Shown here one piece after another: positions 9,742 to 17,659 of a stretch of 64,000 nt of DNA (its first letter is position 1; each line of letters opens with the position of its first letter). This stretch comes from Clostridium_I sp047718555. Its GTDB lineage: Bacteria; Bacillota; Clostridia; Clostridiales; Clostridiaceae. Where the stretch lies: contig NZ_JBDNRK010000004.1 in assembly GCF_047718555.1 (NCBI RefSeq), forward strand, positions 62,001-126,000, read 5' to 3'. The notes beneath the pieces are model-generated. The model was given only the letters and a program-made list of their open reading frames with translations, was not told the origin of the DNA and made no database searches. The position numbers and the translations under genes are program-made.

Positions 9742-9869
9742 GAAGAATTTAAAAATAATTTAATTGAGGATGGTAAAAGTACTAATACTGTCAAAGCTAT
9801 GTTGGAGATATTTCAGCATTTATAAAATATCTTAGAAAAATGGGAGTAGAATTTGATGGAACATTGTAA
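9742..9869 (+). pseudogene. Fragment of a tyrosine recombinase N-terminal domain
   Basis: Read with one frameshift near 9790, the DNA encodes EEFKNNLIEDGKSTNTVKAY, then VGDISAFIKYLRKMGVEFDG before a stop. This is the SAM-like core-binding domain that starts many XerC/integrase-type recombinases. No catalytic domain follows. It marks an old mobile element in this patchwork. Confidence 0.55.
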
Positions 9870-9926
9870 AAGGGGTGGAGGGAGCATCTTAAATAAACGA
9901 GTTCAACACAATGGTAATTGTGTTAA

Positions 9927-9960
9927 ATTAAAAGGAGCTGTAAATTCAACTCCTTTTAAT
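9927..9960. terminator. Terminator-like hairpin
   Basis: ATTAAAAGGAG and CTCCTTTTAAT form a perfect 11-bp stem with a 12-base loop. Its flanking T and A tracts suit termination in either direction. It probably belonged to the recombinase whose fragment lies just upstream. Nothing else is seen up to the HxlR gene at 10153. Confidence 0.45.
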
Positions 9961-10152
9961 TCGTAGTATTATTGAATGTTGTATTGTATGGATTCCCACT
10001 ATTGAAATCCATATAAGAAGTGCTAATGTCACTAATGATTAGTTGTTCATACAGATTTCCTGTAACAATCAAATATGATTTCAAGTTTATCACCTCTCTA
10101 AATTTAAATTGCCTTTAATTCGTGCTTTCTTACGTGTACTTCTTTGAAAAAC

Positions 10153-10524
10153 TTAGTATTCGACGGCCTTTTCCTCACAATGGTCGTTTAGCATTTGCCT
10201 TTTTCCCCACTGATTGATGATTTCAAGGGCAGGGAGCAATTCCCTGCAACTTTCAGTTAATGAGTATTCTACATGAGGAGGAATCTGATTGTATTCGGTA
10301 CGGTTTACAAGTCCATGTTCTTCCAAGCCTTGCAATGCACGGGTAAGCATAATGTTAGTAATTCCATTCAGGTGGCGTTTGAGTTCGTTGTATCTCATAC
10401 TTTCTTGAGCAGAAAGCTCCCATATGATTGGCAGTCTCCATTTCCCTCCAATGATTTCCAAGGCATGAATTACCGCGCATTTATTAAAGTGTACAGGGTT
10501 TATTTTTGTTGCTTTCCCAGACAT
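10153..10524 (-). CDS. HxlR-family winged-helix regulator
   Basis: This 123-residue protein has the HxlR/MarR-like winged helix, with the signatures IGGKWRLPIIWEL (about residues 27-39) and TRALQGLEEHGLVNRTEY. The conserved early cysteine is present as NKC (usual form CP), the residue that senses oxidants or electrophiles in relatives such as YodB. GGAGGT precedes the ATG at 10524. It is transcribed away from a nitroreductase and an old-yellow-enzyme gene, the standard arrangement for a repressor of electrophile-detoxifying reductases, which I infer as its role. Confidence 0.88.
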   Translation of the reverse strand: MSGKATKINPVHFNKCAVIHALEIIGGKWRLPIIWELSAQESMRYNELKRHLNGITNIMLTRALQGLEEHGLVNRTEYNQIPPHVEYSLTESCRELLPALEIINQWGKRQMLNDHCEEKAVEY

Positions 10525-10544
10525 AATGACCTCCAAACTTTAAG

Positions 10545-10579
10545 GCACAAAAATGTGCGTACTTGCACTTTTGTACTCA
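10545..10579. promoter_or_regulatory. Putative HxlR operator in the divergent promoter
   Basis: The 115-base gap between the HxlR gene and the nitroreductase contains GCACAAAAATGTGC (10545-10558), then GTACTTGCACTTTTGTAC (10559-10576), which has repeated GTAC and GCAC half-sites. HxlR-type regulators commonly bind such short inverted repeats in divergent promoters. The exact promoter boxes are not clear. Confidence 0.4.
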
Positions 10580-10639
10580 TTTTCTTATACTCAGTTTAAC
10601 AGGTAAAAAAATATTTGTAAAGAGAAAAGGAGACTGATT

Positions 10640-11209
10640 ATGGACTTTATAACCCTTGCAAAAGAGAGATATTCTGTACGCAAATTCAGTGAAAAAACCA
10701 TTGAAAAAGAAAAACTTGATCTTGTTCTGAAAGCAGGACAGCTTGCACCGACTGCCGCAAATTTTCAGCCGCAGCGTATTCTTGTTATTAATAGTGAGAC
10801 GGCGCTTGCAAAGCTGAAAGAATGTACGCAATATCACTTCAATGCACCGGCGGCACTACTTGTCTGCTATGATAAAAAAGTCAGCTGGCACCGGAAATTT
10901 GATGATAGAAACAGCGGTTATGTGGATGCCAGTATTGTAACAACACACATGATGCTGGAAGCTGCGGACATTGGTTTGGGTACCACATGGGTGATGTACT
11001 TTGACCCCAAAAAGATCAAAGAAGCATATGATATACCTGACAACTTGGAGCCGGTGGCCTTGCTTGTAATGGGATACCCTGCTGAAGATGCCGCCCCAAG
11101 CAAAATGCATGAGCAGCGTGCTGCTATTGATAATACTGTGTTTTATAACAATTTTTCCGGATGGGAGGCGAAAGGAATTGGCGAAGCTGCAAGAGCCGAT
11201 CACCATTAA
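10640..11209 (+). CDS. Nitroreductase-family FMN oxidoreductase
   Basis: This 189-residue protein has the nitroreductase fold signatures: RYSVRKFSEK near the N-terminus (FMN phosphate contact), LAPTAANFQPQRILV, and GLGTTWVMYFDP plus VALLVMGYPAED in the C-terminal half. Family members reduce nitro compounds, quinones or other electrophiles using NAD(P)H and FMN, usually as homodimers. AAAAGGAGACTG precedes the start. The downstream reductase overlaps its end, so the two are translationally coupled. Base composition is visibly more GC-rich than the chromosomal genes around, which suggests transfer together with the HxlR gene. Confidence 0.88.
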   Translation: MDFITLAKERYSVRKFSEKTIEKEKLDLVLKAGQLAPTAANFQPQRILVINSETALAKLKECTQYHFNAPAALLVCYDKKVSWHRKFDDRNSGYVDASIVTTHMMLEAADIGLGTTWVMYFDPKKIKEAYDIPDNLEPVALLVMGYPAEDAAPSKMHEQRAAIDNTVFYNNFSGWEAKGIGEAARADHH

Positions 11210-12155
11210 AAATATCTCATTAAAAAACCGCATTGTAATGCTCCCAATGGTTACGTTCTCTTTTCACGGAGATAACGGCTCATACTACGGCAGACAGCAC
11301 ATTGAGCATTATACCGAGCGGGCAAAAGGCGGTGCGGGTCTCATTATTGTACAGGCAACAAATGTATTGGGTGCATCAACCTCTACAGAAATGTGGTCGT
11401 CCGTTAGTGTGGACGCTTTAACACAAATTGCCGCCAATGTCCATTCTTATGGTGCTGTGGCAATGATGCAGCTTTCCATCTATGATGATATGAACATCAA
11501 TCTGCTGTCAATTGCTCAAATTCATAAAATACAAGCAGAAATGAAACAGGCGGCCGTCAACGCTTGTAATATGGGCTTTGATGGAGTGGAATATCACTTT
11601 GCACATGGTTTTACACTTTGCAGATTTTTAGATGCATCCTATAATCAACGTTCGGACGAATATGGCGGTAGTACGGAAAACAGAGCTAAGATTTTAACAG
11701 AAATTCTTGCGAATATCAGGGAAAATACCCATAGTAACTTTATTGTATCTGTCCGGATGGGTGAGTATTTACCTGAGAGCAGGGATGGCATCGATACAGC
11801 ACAGGTATTCGAAAAGGCCGGAATTGATCTGCTGAATATATCCTTTGGCATGCAGCCGCCAGTTCATCCTGCTCCGGAACATTTTAAATGCAGCTCCATG
11901 ACATATAGCAGCTATAAAATTAAAAAAGAAGTTAGTATTCCCGTAATTGCAGTAAACGAAATCCGTACGGAAGAACAGGTTCGATTTTTAATTGAAAATG
12001 ATTATGCAGACTTTGCCGGAATCGGCAGGGCAATGCTTGCCGATGCTGAGTTTGCCAACCATGTGATAAACAGCCAGACGGTGAACAAGTGCTTTGGGTG
12101 TAAAAACTGTTTTTGGTTTACCAATCATACAAAGTGTCCTGCTAAAAAGAAATAG
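11178..12155 (+). CDS. Old yellow enzyme family NADH:flavin oxidoreductase
   Basis: The protein of about 325 residues starts MAKLQEPITIKNISLKNRIV, the usual beginning of OYE-like TIM-barrel reductases that bind FMN and reduce activated C=C bonds. The motifs GFDGVEYHFAHGF and DEYGGSTENRAKI are family hallmarks. The C-terminus carries CFGCKNCFWFTNHTKC, a Cys pattern matching the 4Fe-4S site of enoate reductase/dienoyl-CoA reductase relatives, but the usual C-terminal FAD/NAD domain is absent. I chose the TTG at 11178 with GGAGG nine bases upstream; it overlaps the nitroreductase gene by 32 bases. A frame open further upstream would run deep into that gene. Confidence 0.85.
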   Translation: MAKLQEPITIKNISLKNRIVMLPMVTFSFHGDNGSYYGRQHIEHYTERAKGGAGLIIVQATNVLGASTSTEMWSSVSVDALTQIAANVHSYGAVAMMQLSIYDDMNINLLSIAQIHKIQAEMKQAAVNACNMGFDGVEYHFAHGFTLCRFLDASYNQRSDEYGGSTENRAKILTEILANIRENTHSNFIVSVRMGEYLPESRDGIDTAQVFEKAGIDLLNISFGMQPPVHPAPEHFKCSSMTYSSYKIKKEVSIPVIAVNEIRTEEQVRFLIENDYADFAGIGRAMLADAEFANHVINSQTVNKCFGCKNCFWFTNHTKCPAKKK

Positions 12156-12183
12156 CTTTTATTGCTTACGAGGAGGTGTTTTT

Positions 12184-12230
12184 CTCAAAATCATTGCGTT
12201 TAACGGAAATCCGAGAAATAAGATATATAT
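12184..12230 (+). pseudogene. Stub of an NADPH-dependent FMN reductase
   Basis: After a strong AGGAGG (12171-12176) the frame reads LKIIAFNGNPRNK, the flavodoxin-like start of FMN reductase/flavoprotein genes (normally MKIIAFNGSPRK). The expected start codon is CTC, and the homology ends after about 14 codons, ten bases before the repeat at 12240. So the gene was cut away, presumably the third gene of the reductase operon. Confidence 0.5.
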
Positions 12231-12239
12231 TTATTGTCT

Positions 12240-12275
12240 CAATACCAGCAAACGTGTCATAAAGAGTAAAGTAAA
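12240..12275. repeat. Copy of a 36-bp element end
   Basis: CAATACCAGCAAACGTGTCA followed by TAAAGAGTAAAGTAAA matches the left arm at 21106-21141 with only three or four differences. In the other locus it has an inverted partner. Here only one end is seen, exactly where the FMN reductase stub breaks off. Confidence 0.55.
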
Positions 12276-12331
12276 TTCCACCTCAAATTGGATAAAATAA
12301 ATGTTCTATTTTGATATTTTTCTTTAGCATT

Positions 12332-12463
12332 ATGTCCTATTATTGTTTGGCTCCTGATTTACCTGGTCATGGAAATAGCAAACATGAAGAGTACATATCA
12401 ACTAGAGACTGTACCGAAAAGGTCATTGAAATTATTGAAACAAACGCATTGTTTAATTTTTAA
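12332..12463 (+). pseudogene. Internal fragment of an alpha/beta hydrolase
   Basis: The frame reads MSYYCLAPDLPGHGNSKHEE and about 23 more residues before a stop. APDLPGHGNS is the strand-turn characteristic of alpha/beta hydrolases near the oxyanion hole. Neither the nucleophile elbow nor the catalytic His region remains. Confidence 0.5.
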
Positions 12464-12547
12464 TATGGATCGATTTGTGTTATACTGTCATTTTTATTTT
12501 GTATAGTTTTGAATAATGTTGTTTTATATTATTCTATAAGGGGTAAA

Positions 12548-12576
12548 AAGAGAGGTAAAATTATTTTACCTCTCTT
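12548..12576. terminator. Perfect hairpin terminator
   Basis: AAGAGAGGTAAAA and TTTTACCTCTCTT form a 13-bp stem with a 3-base loop. It can act in either direction; on the minus strand it would end transcription from the LUD-domain gene region. Confidence 0.55.
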
Positions 12577-12639
12577 AATTTATGTTGAGTATATTTATAA
12601 ATATAATTTAAATATTAAATGTATTTGTCTACTTGTCTA

Positions 12640-12702
12640 CTAATACTTGAACTTTCCAATGCCACTTGTTGCTCCTGTCACTAATGCTACTTTATTATGC
12701 AT
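12640..12702 (-). pseudogene. N-terminal stub of a short-chain dehydrogenase/reductase
   Basis: With a perfect TAAGGAGG site, the frame reads MHNKVALVTGATSGIGKFKY and stops. VTGATSGIG is the NAD(P)-binding TGxxxGIG motif of SDR enzymes. The remaining roughly 230 residues are missing. A TetR operator copy lies 39 bases upstream (12741), so the intact gene was probably under the same control as the LUD-domain gene. Confidence 0.65.
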
Positions 12703-12740
12703 ATTAAAGCCTCCTTAATCTATAAATCAACAGCTAAATC

Positions 12741-12752
12741 GAATGTTCATTC
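12741..12752. promoter_or_regulatory. TetR operator copy 1
   Basis: GAATGTTCATTC is a perfect 12-bp palindrome, followed by TAG. The identical sequence recurs at 13629 and 14370. All three lie upstream of leftward genes next to a tetR gene, which strongly suggests its binding site. This copy precedes the SDR stub. Confidence 0.65.
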
Positions 12753-12857
12753 TAGTAACCTAAAATAAAAATAAATCTTCTCTTAAAAGTTACATATATA
12801 TAGTAAATCATAAGCTTACAGTACAATCTCTGTACATCTCCTGTAATTTACACTAAT

Positions 12858-13505
12858 TTAAAATCCTAAACGATCTCCTACAACTACTACAGTAATGCCA
12901 CTCATACCTGGTTTTTTTCTCATTACAGAATATGTTCTACAAATTCTATTTTTTGCTTGACAATTAACACATGTACCTGTTTTTGTACATGCATTTTGGG
13001 TACCAATCCTCACATTATTCATAGGTGCTGCTATAGTTTTTAATCTTTCAAAAGCTGAGGCCTCATCTTTACATACTTTATCAACACTCACTACAATGAT
13101 TACTTTCTTAGGACCAAAATTCATAGCTCCTATTCTATTTCCCCAAGCATCAACATTTACAAGTACACCATCTAAAGTAATCGCATTGCTGCTGCACAGA
13201 TATAAATCACTTAACATTTCTTTTCTTGCTATTTCTACTCTTTCCTCTAAAGTTAAGTCTGGAGTACCATGATCTAAGACTTGACCCCCAAGATCTTTAA
13301 CCTTATCTTGAATTCCCATATTATATATTGTCATTGATCCTGGAAAACCTACTGTAGATTCAGGAGTTACATGCTTCATAATAAAATCAGAAGCTTCTTC
13401 CATAGTTGATACATATAAAGCATCAAAATCATTTTTTATTAATGCATCTACTACCTTTTGCCCAACTGTTTCCTTATGCCAATTTTTTATTTCATTTGTA
13501 TTCAT
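12858..13505 (-). CDS. LUD-domain protein (DUF162, lactate utilisation-like)
   Basis: This 215-residue protein belongs to the LUD superfamily, with GFPGSMTIYNMGIQDKVKDL and the closing signature VVVVGDRLGF. Several proteins of the family (LutC/LutB domains) belong to lactate-oxidising complexes, but stand-alone short members like this one have no firm function. A cysteine cluster (CTKTGTCVNCQAKNRIC) near residues 165-190 may bind metal. AGGAGG precedes the ATG at 13505. A TetR operator lies about 125 bases upstream. Confidence 0.82.
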   Translation of the reverse strand: MNTNEIKNWHKETVGQKVVDALIKNDFDALYVSTMEEASDFIMKHVTPESTVGFPGSMTIYNMGIQDKVKDLGGQVLDHGTPDLTLEERVEIARKEMLSDLYLCSSNAITLDGVLVNVDAWGNRIGAMNFGPKKVIIVVSVDKVCKDEASAFERLKTIAAPMNNVRIGTQNACTKTGTCVNCQAKNRICRTYSVMRKKPGMSGITVVVVGDRLGF

Positions 13506-13628
13506 TATTATTCCTCCTATATATACTTTCATACATAAAATAAATTCTTATATCATTTCTTTTTTAAAAATTAATTTTTAATCTCTTATATTTTGAAAAT
13601 GTATCCCCCCTTAAATACTTTTTAAACT

Positions 13629-13640
13629 GAATGTTCATTC
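13629..13640. promoter_or_regulatory. TetR operator copy 2
   Basis: Second exact copy of GAATGTTCATTC, in the long leader of the LUD-domain gene and about 97 bases beyond the tetR stop codon. The distance to the LUD start (about 125 bases) allows a promoter at or just downstream of it. Confidence 0.65.
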
Positions 13641-13736
13641 TAATATGGTTATTTGAACTTTCTAAGCTAACTACAAAGGAGATCAGACCTTTTACATAAT
13701 TTAATTCTTCTAAATCTCCTATATATCTTGTGAAAT

Positions 13737-14330
13737 TTACAAGTTGTTCTCTTTTTTTATTACGGCATTCCAGCATGCATAAATTGCTGTTTGAATAATA
13801 TCATCCGTAAGATCTGTATTCCCCTGAAAATATGATTTTAATAAGTAAACTATAGATCCATAATGCATTTGAACCATTAATCTAGGTTCTAATTCAATAA
13901 ATAACTTTTGCTCAATCGCTTCTGCATAAAGTTTAGAAACTTCTTCACACCAAACTTCATCATATATTTCTTTCTTTACTTCATCAGTAATGTATGGTGA
14001 AAATGAATATTGCTCAATAAACTGAAAAGCTTTCGAATAATTCATGCCAAACTGAATGAAATTTTCCCAAATTCGTTGAAATCGAACTTTAATTATTTCA
14101 TTTGAATTAAAACCTTTTAATATTTGTTCAGAATGAAATCTAACTATTCCCTTAAAAAGCTCATTTATAATAGCCTCTTTGCTATCAAAATAATGATAGA
14201 TACTTCCAGTTGATATACCTGAAACTTTGGAAATCAAAGACATTGATGTTGCTTGCAGTTCTTTTTCACTTATAAGTTCAAGCGTAGCCTCTAAGACTGC
14301 CTTTTCAACTTTATTATACTCTTCAAACAT
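13737..14330 (-). CDS. TetR family regulator, likely repressor of the LUD/SDR genes
   Basis: This 197-residue protein has a TetR head (residues 8-52, SLISKVSGISTGSIYHYFDS) and a helical effector domain of the usual length. The ATG at 14330 follows GGAGG. It lies upstream of, and in the same direction as, the LUD gene and the SDR stub. Identical palindromes sit before itself (14370), before the LUD gene (13629) and before the SDR stub (12741). That makes autoregulation and a small regulon the simplest reading. The inducer is unknown. Confidence 0.88.
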   Translation of the reverse strand: MFEEYNKVEKAVLEATLELISEKELQATSMSLISKVSGISTGSIYHYFDSKEAIINELFKGIVRFHSEQILKGFNSNEIIKVRFQRIWENFIQFGMNYSKAFQFIEQYSFSPYITDEVKKEIYDEVWCEEVSKLYAEAIEQKLFIELEPRLMVQMHYGSIVYLLKSYFQGNTDLTDDIIQTAIYACWNAVIKKENNL

Positions 14331-14369
14331 TGTTAATCCTCCGTGCAAACTTGCAAATCTTATTAGATA

Positions 14370-14381
14370 GAATGTTCATTC
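14370..14381. promoter_or_regulatory. TetR operator copy 3 (autoregulatory)
   Basis: Third exact copy of GAATGTTCATTC with flanking TAG and TAA, 40 bases upstream of the tetR start codon, where it would overlap the promoter. Confidence 0.65.
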
Positions 14382-14452
14382 TAATTATATTTTAATTTCT
14401 ATCAGTTGTCAATATTTTATTTATTTCTTTTAAACTTATCAAGTATCAACAT

Positions 14453-14523
14453 ATCTGTAAACCCTCTTATTCCAACGTTTTTGGCAGGGGCAGTAGGATT
14501 TGAACCCATAACCAATGGCTTTG
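14453..14523. other. Degenerate att-like copy of a tRNA-Trp 3' end
   Basis: On the minus strand the segment ends TCAAATCCTACTGCCCCTGC CA, preceded by GGTTATGGGT, and so resembles the T arm and acceptor end of a tRNA. It matches the better preserved copy at 22718-22762. The preceding TCTGTAAACCCTCTTATT is also shared with 22690-22707. It looks like the outer, older scar of an element integrated at tRNA-Trp. No 5' half is present, so it is not a gene. Up to 14711 nothing else is recognised. Confidence 0.6.
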
Positions 14524-14711
14524 TTTAAATACAATCATAATTGTCTGTATTTTCCATAAATTTCATCAAATTATTTGTTTTCTCCATAAATAAAAAGCAT
14601 CAGAATAAACGGATGCCTTCTATTTATGCTCAATATTATATTTCTTCAAACACTATGTTACTCTAAAAATACAATGACCTTTTTTAAACCATTTAAAATC
14701 AATGATTTAAA

Positions 14712-14768
14712 TTATCGTTTATATAGCAGAACAACACACTCAAGGTGCTCTGTGTAGGAAAGTAACAT
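14712..14768 (-). pseudogene. 3' end of a rumA-like 23S rRNA uracil methyltransferase gene
   Basis: The minus strand reads SYTEHLECVVLLYKR before a stop; HTEHVECVVLL is the typical C-terminus of RumA/RlmCD methyltransferases. The rumA 3' end is a known integration target of ICEs in streptococci and other Firmicutes, so this is most likely an attachment scar. A sister copy with a different tail lies at 18115. Confidence 0.5.
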
Positions 14769-14894
14769 AATGTTACCTCACACGAGCCTCTCCCATGTTT
14801 CCTGCCTATGGCAACATATTTTCATCATTCACAAACCCAGTATTTTCAATGGTTCTAAGGTTTATATAGCCTTACCACACATTCTACATGTGTT
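14745..14894. repeat. 150-bp direct repeat, copy 1
   Basis: This stretch is nearly identical to 18148-18297 (only a few mismatches near the right end), in the same orientation. The pair brackets the cfr-like and ABC-F genes with their leaders. It overlaps the rumA-like 3' ends. Function of the rest of the repeat is unknown; it has no open frame. Confidence 0.85.
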
Positions 14895-14932
14895 TTGATA
14901 GAATGATGATGCTTAAGAACTAGCCCCCTTTT

Positions 14933-14947
14933 TTTAGTTGAGGGGGC
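14933..14947 (-). terminator. Probable terminator of the resistance operon
   Basis: GCCCCCT and AGGGGGC form a GC stem 30-45 bases after the cfr-like stop codon. The loop is mostly T on the plus strand. There is only a weak T tract on the minus strand. Confidence 0.4.
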
Positions 14948-14978
14948 CTATTGTTAGAATGATATTTTTAAACCAACA

Positions 14979-16013
14979 TCATAATTCATTTTCACAATAC
15001 AATTGTCCGCAAGCAGCACTAATTTCAGAACCAAATTGTGTTCTAACAGTTACACTAATGCCAGCTTCCTTTAATGTACTATAAAATTGTTTGATATCAC
15101 TTGATGATTGAAATTTAAAAGTTGTTTTGTTCGTAGAATTATAAGGTATCAAATCAATATGGTATAAATGCTCCCATGAACCACGATTTTTCAATAAACC
15201 TATAACTGCCTTTGCATGTTCTTTAGAATCATTAATCCCTTCAAGCATAATATACGCAAGAAACACTCTTCGTCCTGTATGAATGATATGTTCATCTAAT
15301 GTCTTCATTACCTCATGTAATGGAAATCTTTTATTTATAGGCATTAAATCACTTCGTTGACTTTCAAATGGTGAATGAAGCGAAAAAGCGAGATTCACTT
15401 GTGGAAATTCTTTGGTCAATCTTTGAATTCCTGGTATAACACCAATTGTTGAAATCGTAATTCTTCGTTGACTTAACCTAAATAAATTTTGATCAGTCAA
15501 AATTTTTACTGCACCAAATAACTCTGGATTTGCAAAAGCCTCACCCATTCCCATAAATGAAATACTATTCAAGCTATGTTCATTGAAATAAAAATAAAGT
15601 AATTGATCAGTTATCTCATCAGCAGTAAGATTTCGTTTAAATCCAGCACCTCCAGTTGCACAAAAACGACATCCAAAACCGCAACCACATTGAGAAGAAA
15701 TACAAAACGATTCCCACCCCTGTTTATACTGTAATCGAACAGCCTCTATTCTCTCTCCGTCTGTCAATTCGAATAACAATTTTTCAGCTTGCTTAGAACC
15801 TTGTGAAAAAACAGGTATTACACTAGATACATTATTCCCAAACTCATTTACTAAAGCTGTCCTTAATGCTTTTGGTAATATGTGCATATCATCAAAATTA
15901 TCTATCCTTTGATGAAAAATAGCTTTTGTAAACTGTGTATATCTATAATTTGGTAAATTTAAATTTGATACTATTTGTTTTATTTTTTCATATTTTGTTT
16001 TTGTCTGCTTCAT
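14979..16013 (-). CDS. Cfr-like 23S rRNA (adenine-2503-C8) methyltransferase
   Basis: This 344-residue radical SAM enzyme is very close in layout to Cfr, which methylates C8 of A2503 in the ribosome and gives resistance to phenicols, lincosamides, oxazolidinones, pleuromutilins and streptogramin A. The FeS motif is Cys111, Cys115 and Cys118 (QCGCGFGCRFCATGG). The methyl-carrying cysteine corresponds to Cys335 (SAACGQLYC), and Cys104 matches Cfr Cys105. The stretch KAGWESFCISSQCGC of Cfr is here KQGWESFCISSQCGC; housekeeping RlmN differs there. So I favour a Cfr-type over an RlmN-type enzyme. GAGGAGG precedes the ATG. It follows the ABC-F gene and has its own leader peptide. Confidence 0.85.
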   Translation of the reverse strand: MKQTKTKYEKIKQIVSNLNLPNYRYTQFTKAIFHQRIDNFDDMHILPKALRTALVNEFGNNVSSVIPVFSQGSKQAEKLLFELTDGERIEAVRLQYKQGWESFCISSQCGCGFGCRFCATGGAGFKRNLTADEITDQLLYFYFNEHSLNSISFMGMGEAFANPELFGAVKILTDQNLFRLSQRRITISTIGVIPGIQRLTKEFPQVNLAFSLHSPFESQRSDLMPINKRFPLHEVMKTLDEHIIHTGRRVFLAYIMLEGINDSKEHAKAVIGLLKNRGSWEHLYHIDLIPYNSTNKTTFKFQSSSDIKQFYSTLKEAGISVTVRTQFGSEISAACGQLYCENEL

Positions 16014-16140
16014 GTAGGCTTCCTCCTCGCTATTAATAGTTAGGAAGCAAAGCCAGCATAATTGGCGACTTATACTACTCCATGCAAATGTCGCCTAAAA
16101 CATCTGGCTTTGCATGGAGCCTATTATGTGTTACTTGTAT
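16014..16140 (-). promoter_or_regulatory. Switchable leader structure of the cfr-like gene
   Basis: Three alternative pairings are visible in the transcript: CTCCATGCAAA with TTTGCATGGAG (within the leader peptide gene), GGCGAC with GTCGCC, and GCAAAGCCAG with CTGGCTTTGC. GCTTCC can also pair with GGAAGC, overlapping the ribosome binding site. They exclude one another. The layout is that of a ribosome-stalling attenuator, as known for erm, cat and ABC-F genes; the mechanism here is inferred. Confidence 0.6.
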
Positions 16141-16155
16141 ATTCGTATTAAGCAT
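16075..16155 (-). CDS. 26-residue leader peptide of the cfr-like gene
   Basis: A short frame starts ATG at 16155 just after the ABC-F stop codon and ends TAG at 16075. Its residues TH..LH..PD..GDI.ME match the leader peptide before the ABC-F gene position by position, and both are exactly 26 residues. The upstream site is weak (GGGAT). The frame spans the first arm of the stem-loop set. It is probably a sensor peptide whose translation by a drug-stalled ribosome opens the gene; it has no expected function of its own. Confidence 0.65.
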   Translation of the reverse strand: MLNTNIQVTHNRLHAKPDVLGDICME

Positions 16156-16168
16156 ATTAATCCCATTT

Positions 16169-17653
16169 CTATCCTTTCAATTTTATCGTTTTTGTTGCAA
16201 CATTCTCACAAAATGCAATATCATGCTCAACAAACAAAATTGTCGGTTGATATTCAATTAACAATTTCTCAATCTGCATACGAGAAATTACATCGATAAA
16301 ATTCAATGGTTCATCCCAAATATACAAATGTGCCTGTTCACTCAAACTTTTTGCAATCAATACCTTTTTCTTCTGTCCTCCACTAAAATCCTCCATATTC
16401 TTCTCAAACTGCTCTCTTGAAAAATCAAGCTTTCTAAGAATCGATTTAAATAAACTTTCTTCAATACAATGTTTTTCTGCATACTCAGATAAGTTACCAT
16501 ATAAATCTGATGTATCTTGTGAAACATACGAAATGATTAACTGACTATTTTTCCTCACAATTCCATTATGCAGGATGTCTTCTCCATAAATTAATTTCAG
16601 TATACTTGATTTTCCACTACCATTCTTTCCTTGAATAGAAATTCTTTCACCTTGCTCTATGGTGAAGCTTACTGCTTCACAGACAATTCTATCATCATAT
16701 TGAATTGAAACATCCGTAAGTTCCACAAGCTTTTTATCATGGAAAGTAAGCGGTACTATTTTTAAACTTTCGTTAGATTCAATATTTTTAAGAAGCTTTG
16801 ATTTTTCCTCAATCATGTTCTGTTGTCTAGCTTCTGTATTTTTAGCACGCTTCATCATTTTTGCAGCTTTATGTCCAACATATCCTTTATCTAATTTGCT
16901 CCCAGAATTAGTAGTTCCATACTTGCTGCTTTCAACACTATCTGACCATGTAGATGTACGTTTTGCTGAACTGGAAAGCCGGCTAATATCCTTTTTCAAT
17001 TTTTCGTTTTCTGCTAGTTCAAAACCATCTTGTAATTCTTTGTTTCTCCACCATGAAGAAAAATTTCCTTTCTGTATTTCAATATTAGTTCTATTAATGG
17101 CCAAAATATGGTCAACACAATTATCCAAAAAAGACCTATCATGTGAAATCAGAATAAATCCTTTCTTTCTTTTCAAGTAATTACTTAGTTTTTTTCTAGC
17201 TTCAGCATCCAAATGATTTGTAGGCTCATCAATAAGTAAGAAGGATTTCTCCTTCAAAAACATAGCAGCTAGCAATGCTTTGGTCTGCTCTCCTTTAGAT
17301 AGTGTATAAAATTGTCTATATAAAACATCATAATCCATATCTAACAATGATAATTCTTTAATTATTTCCCAATCCATTGAATTTGGACTGATTTCCATTA
17401 TGATATCTATAGTGAAATTTCCTTGTTCCTGCACCTCATAAGGAAAATATTCAAAAGTCACATCAGCTGAAATATTTCCATTATATTCGTATTTCCCAAG
17501 TAAAAGATTTAAAAAAGTAGTTTTTCCTCTTCCATTTCTTCCGGTAAAGGCCAATTTCCAATCTGTATCAATTTGAAAACTTACATTTTCAAAAATATTA
17601 TCATAACTACCTTCATAAGCAAAGGTTAGGTTTGTAACATTTATTAAAGACAT
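16169..17653 (-). CDS. ABC-F ribosomal protection protein, Lsa/CplR-like
   Basis: This 494-residue protein has two ABC domains and no membrane segment. Domain 1 shows GRNGRGKTT, LSKGEQTK and LLIDEPTNHLD; domain 2 shows GKNGSGKSS, FSGGQKKK and IWDEPLNFID. A charged linker of about 80 residues (around 225-300) would reach the drug site. Overall sequence resembles Lsa and clostridial CplR proteins, which remove lincosamides, streptogramin A and pleuromutilins from the ribosome. The ATG at 17653 follows GAGGAGG. It is the first gene of the operon with the cfr-like gene, which gives overlapping drug spectra. Confidence 0.87.
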   Translation of the reverse strand: MSLINVTNLTFAYEGSYDNIFENVSFQIDTDWKLAFTGRNGRGKTTFLNLLLGKYEYNGNISADVTFEYFPYEVQEQGNFTIDIIMEISPNSMDWEIIKELSLLDMDYDVLYRQFYTLSKGEQTKALLAAMFLKEKSFLLIDEPTNHLDAEARKKLSNYLKRKKGFILISHDRSFLDNCVDHILAINRTNIEIQKGNFSSWWRNKELQDGFELAENEKLKKDISRLSSSAKRTSTWSDSVESSKYGTTNSGSKLDKGYVGHKAAKMMKRAKNTEARQQNMIEEKSKLLKNIESNESLKIVPLTFHDKKLVELTDVSIQYDDRIVCEAVSFTIEQGERISIQGKNGSGKSSILKLIYGEDILHNGIVRKNSQLIISYVSQDTSDLYGNLSEYAEKHCIEESLFKSILRKLDFSREQFEKNMEDFSGGQKKKVLIAKSLSEQAHLYIWDEPLNFIDVISRMQIEKLLIEYQPTILFVEHDIAFCENVATKTIKLKG

Positions 17654-17659
17654 ATTTTT

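Noticed and set aside
13564..13776. Leftward frame of 70 codons between the LUD gene and tetR
   Set aside because: It overlaps the tetR C-terminus, lacks a ribosome binding site, and contains the TetR operator; it is better read as leader sequence.
14453..14523. Functional tRNA gene
   Set aside because: Only a damaged 3' half is present; the D arm, anticodon arm and 5' acceptor strand are missing.
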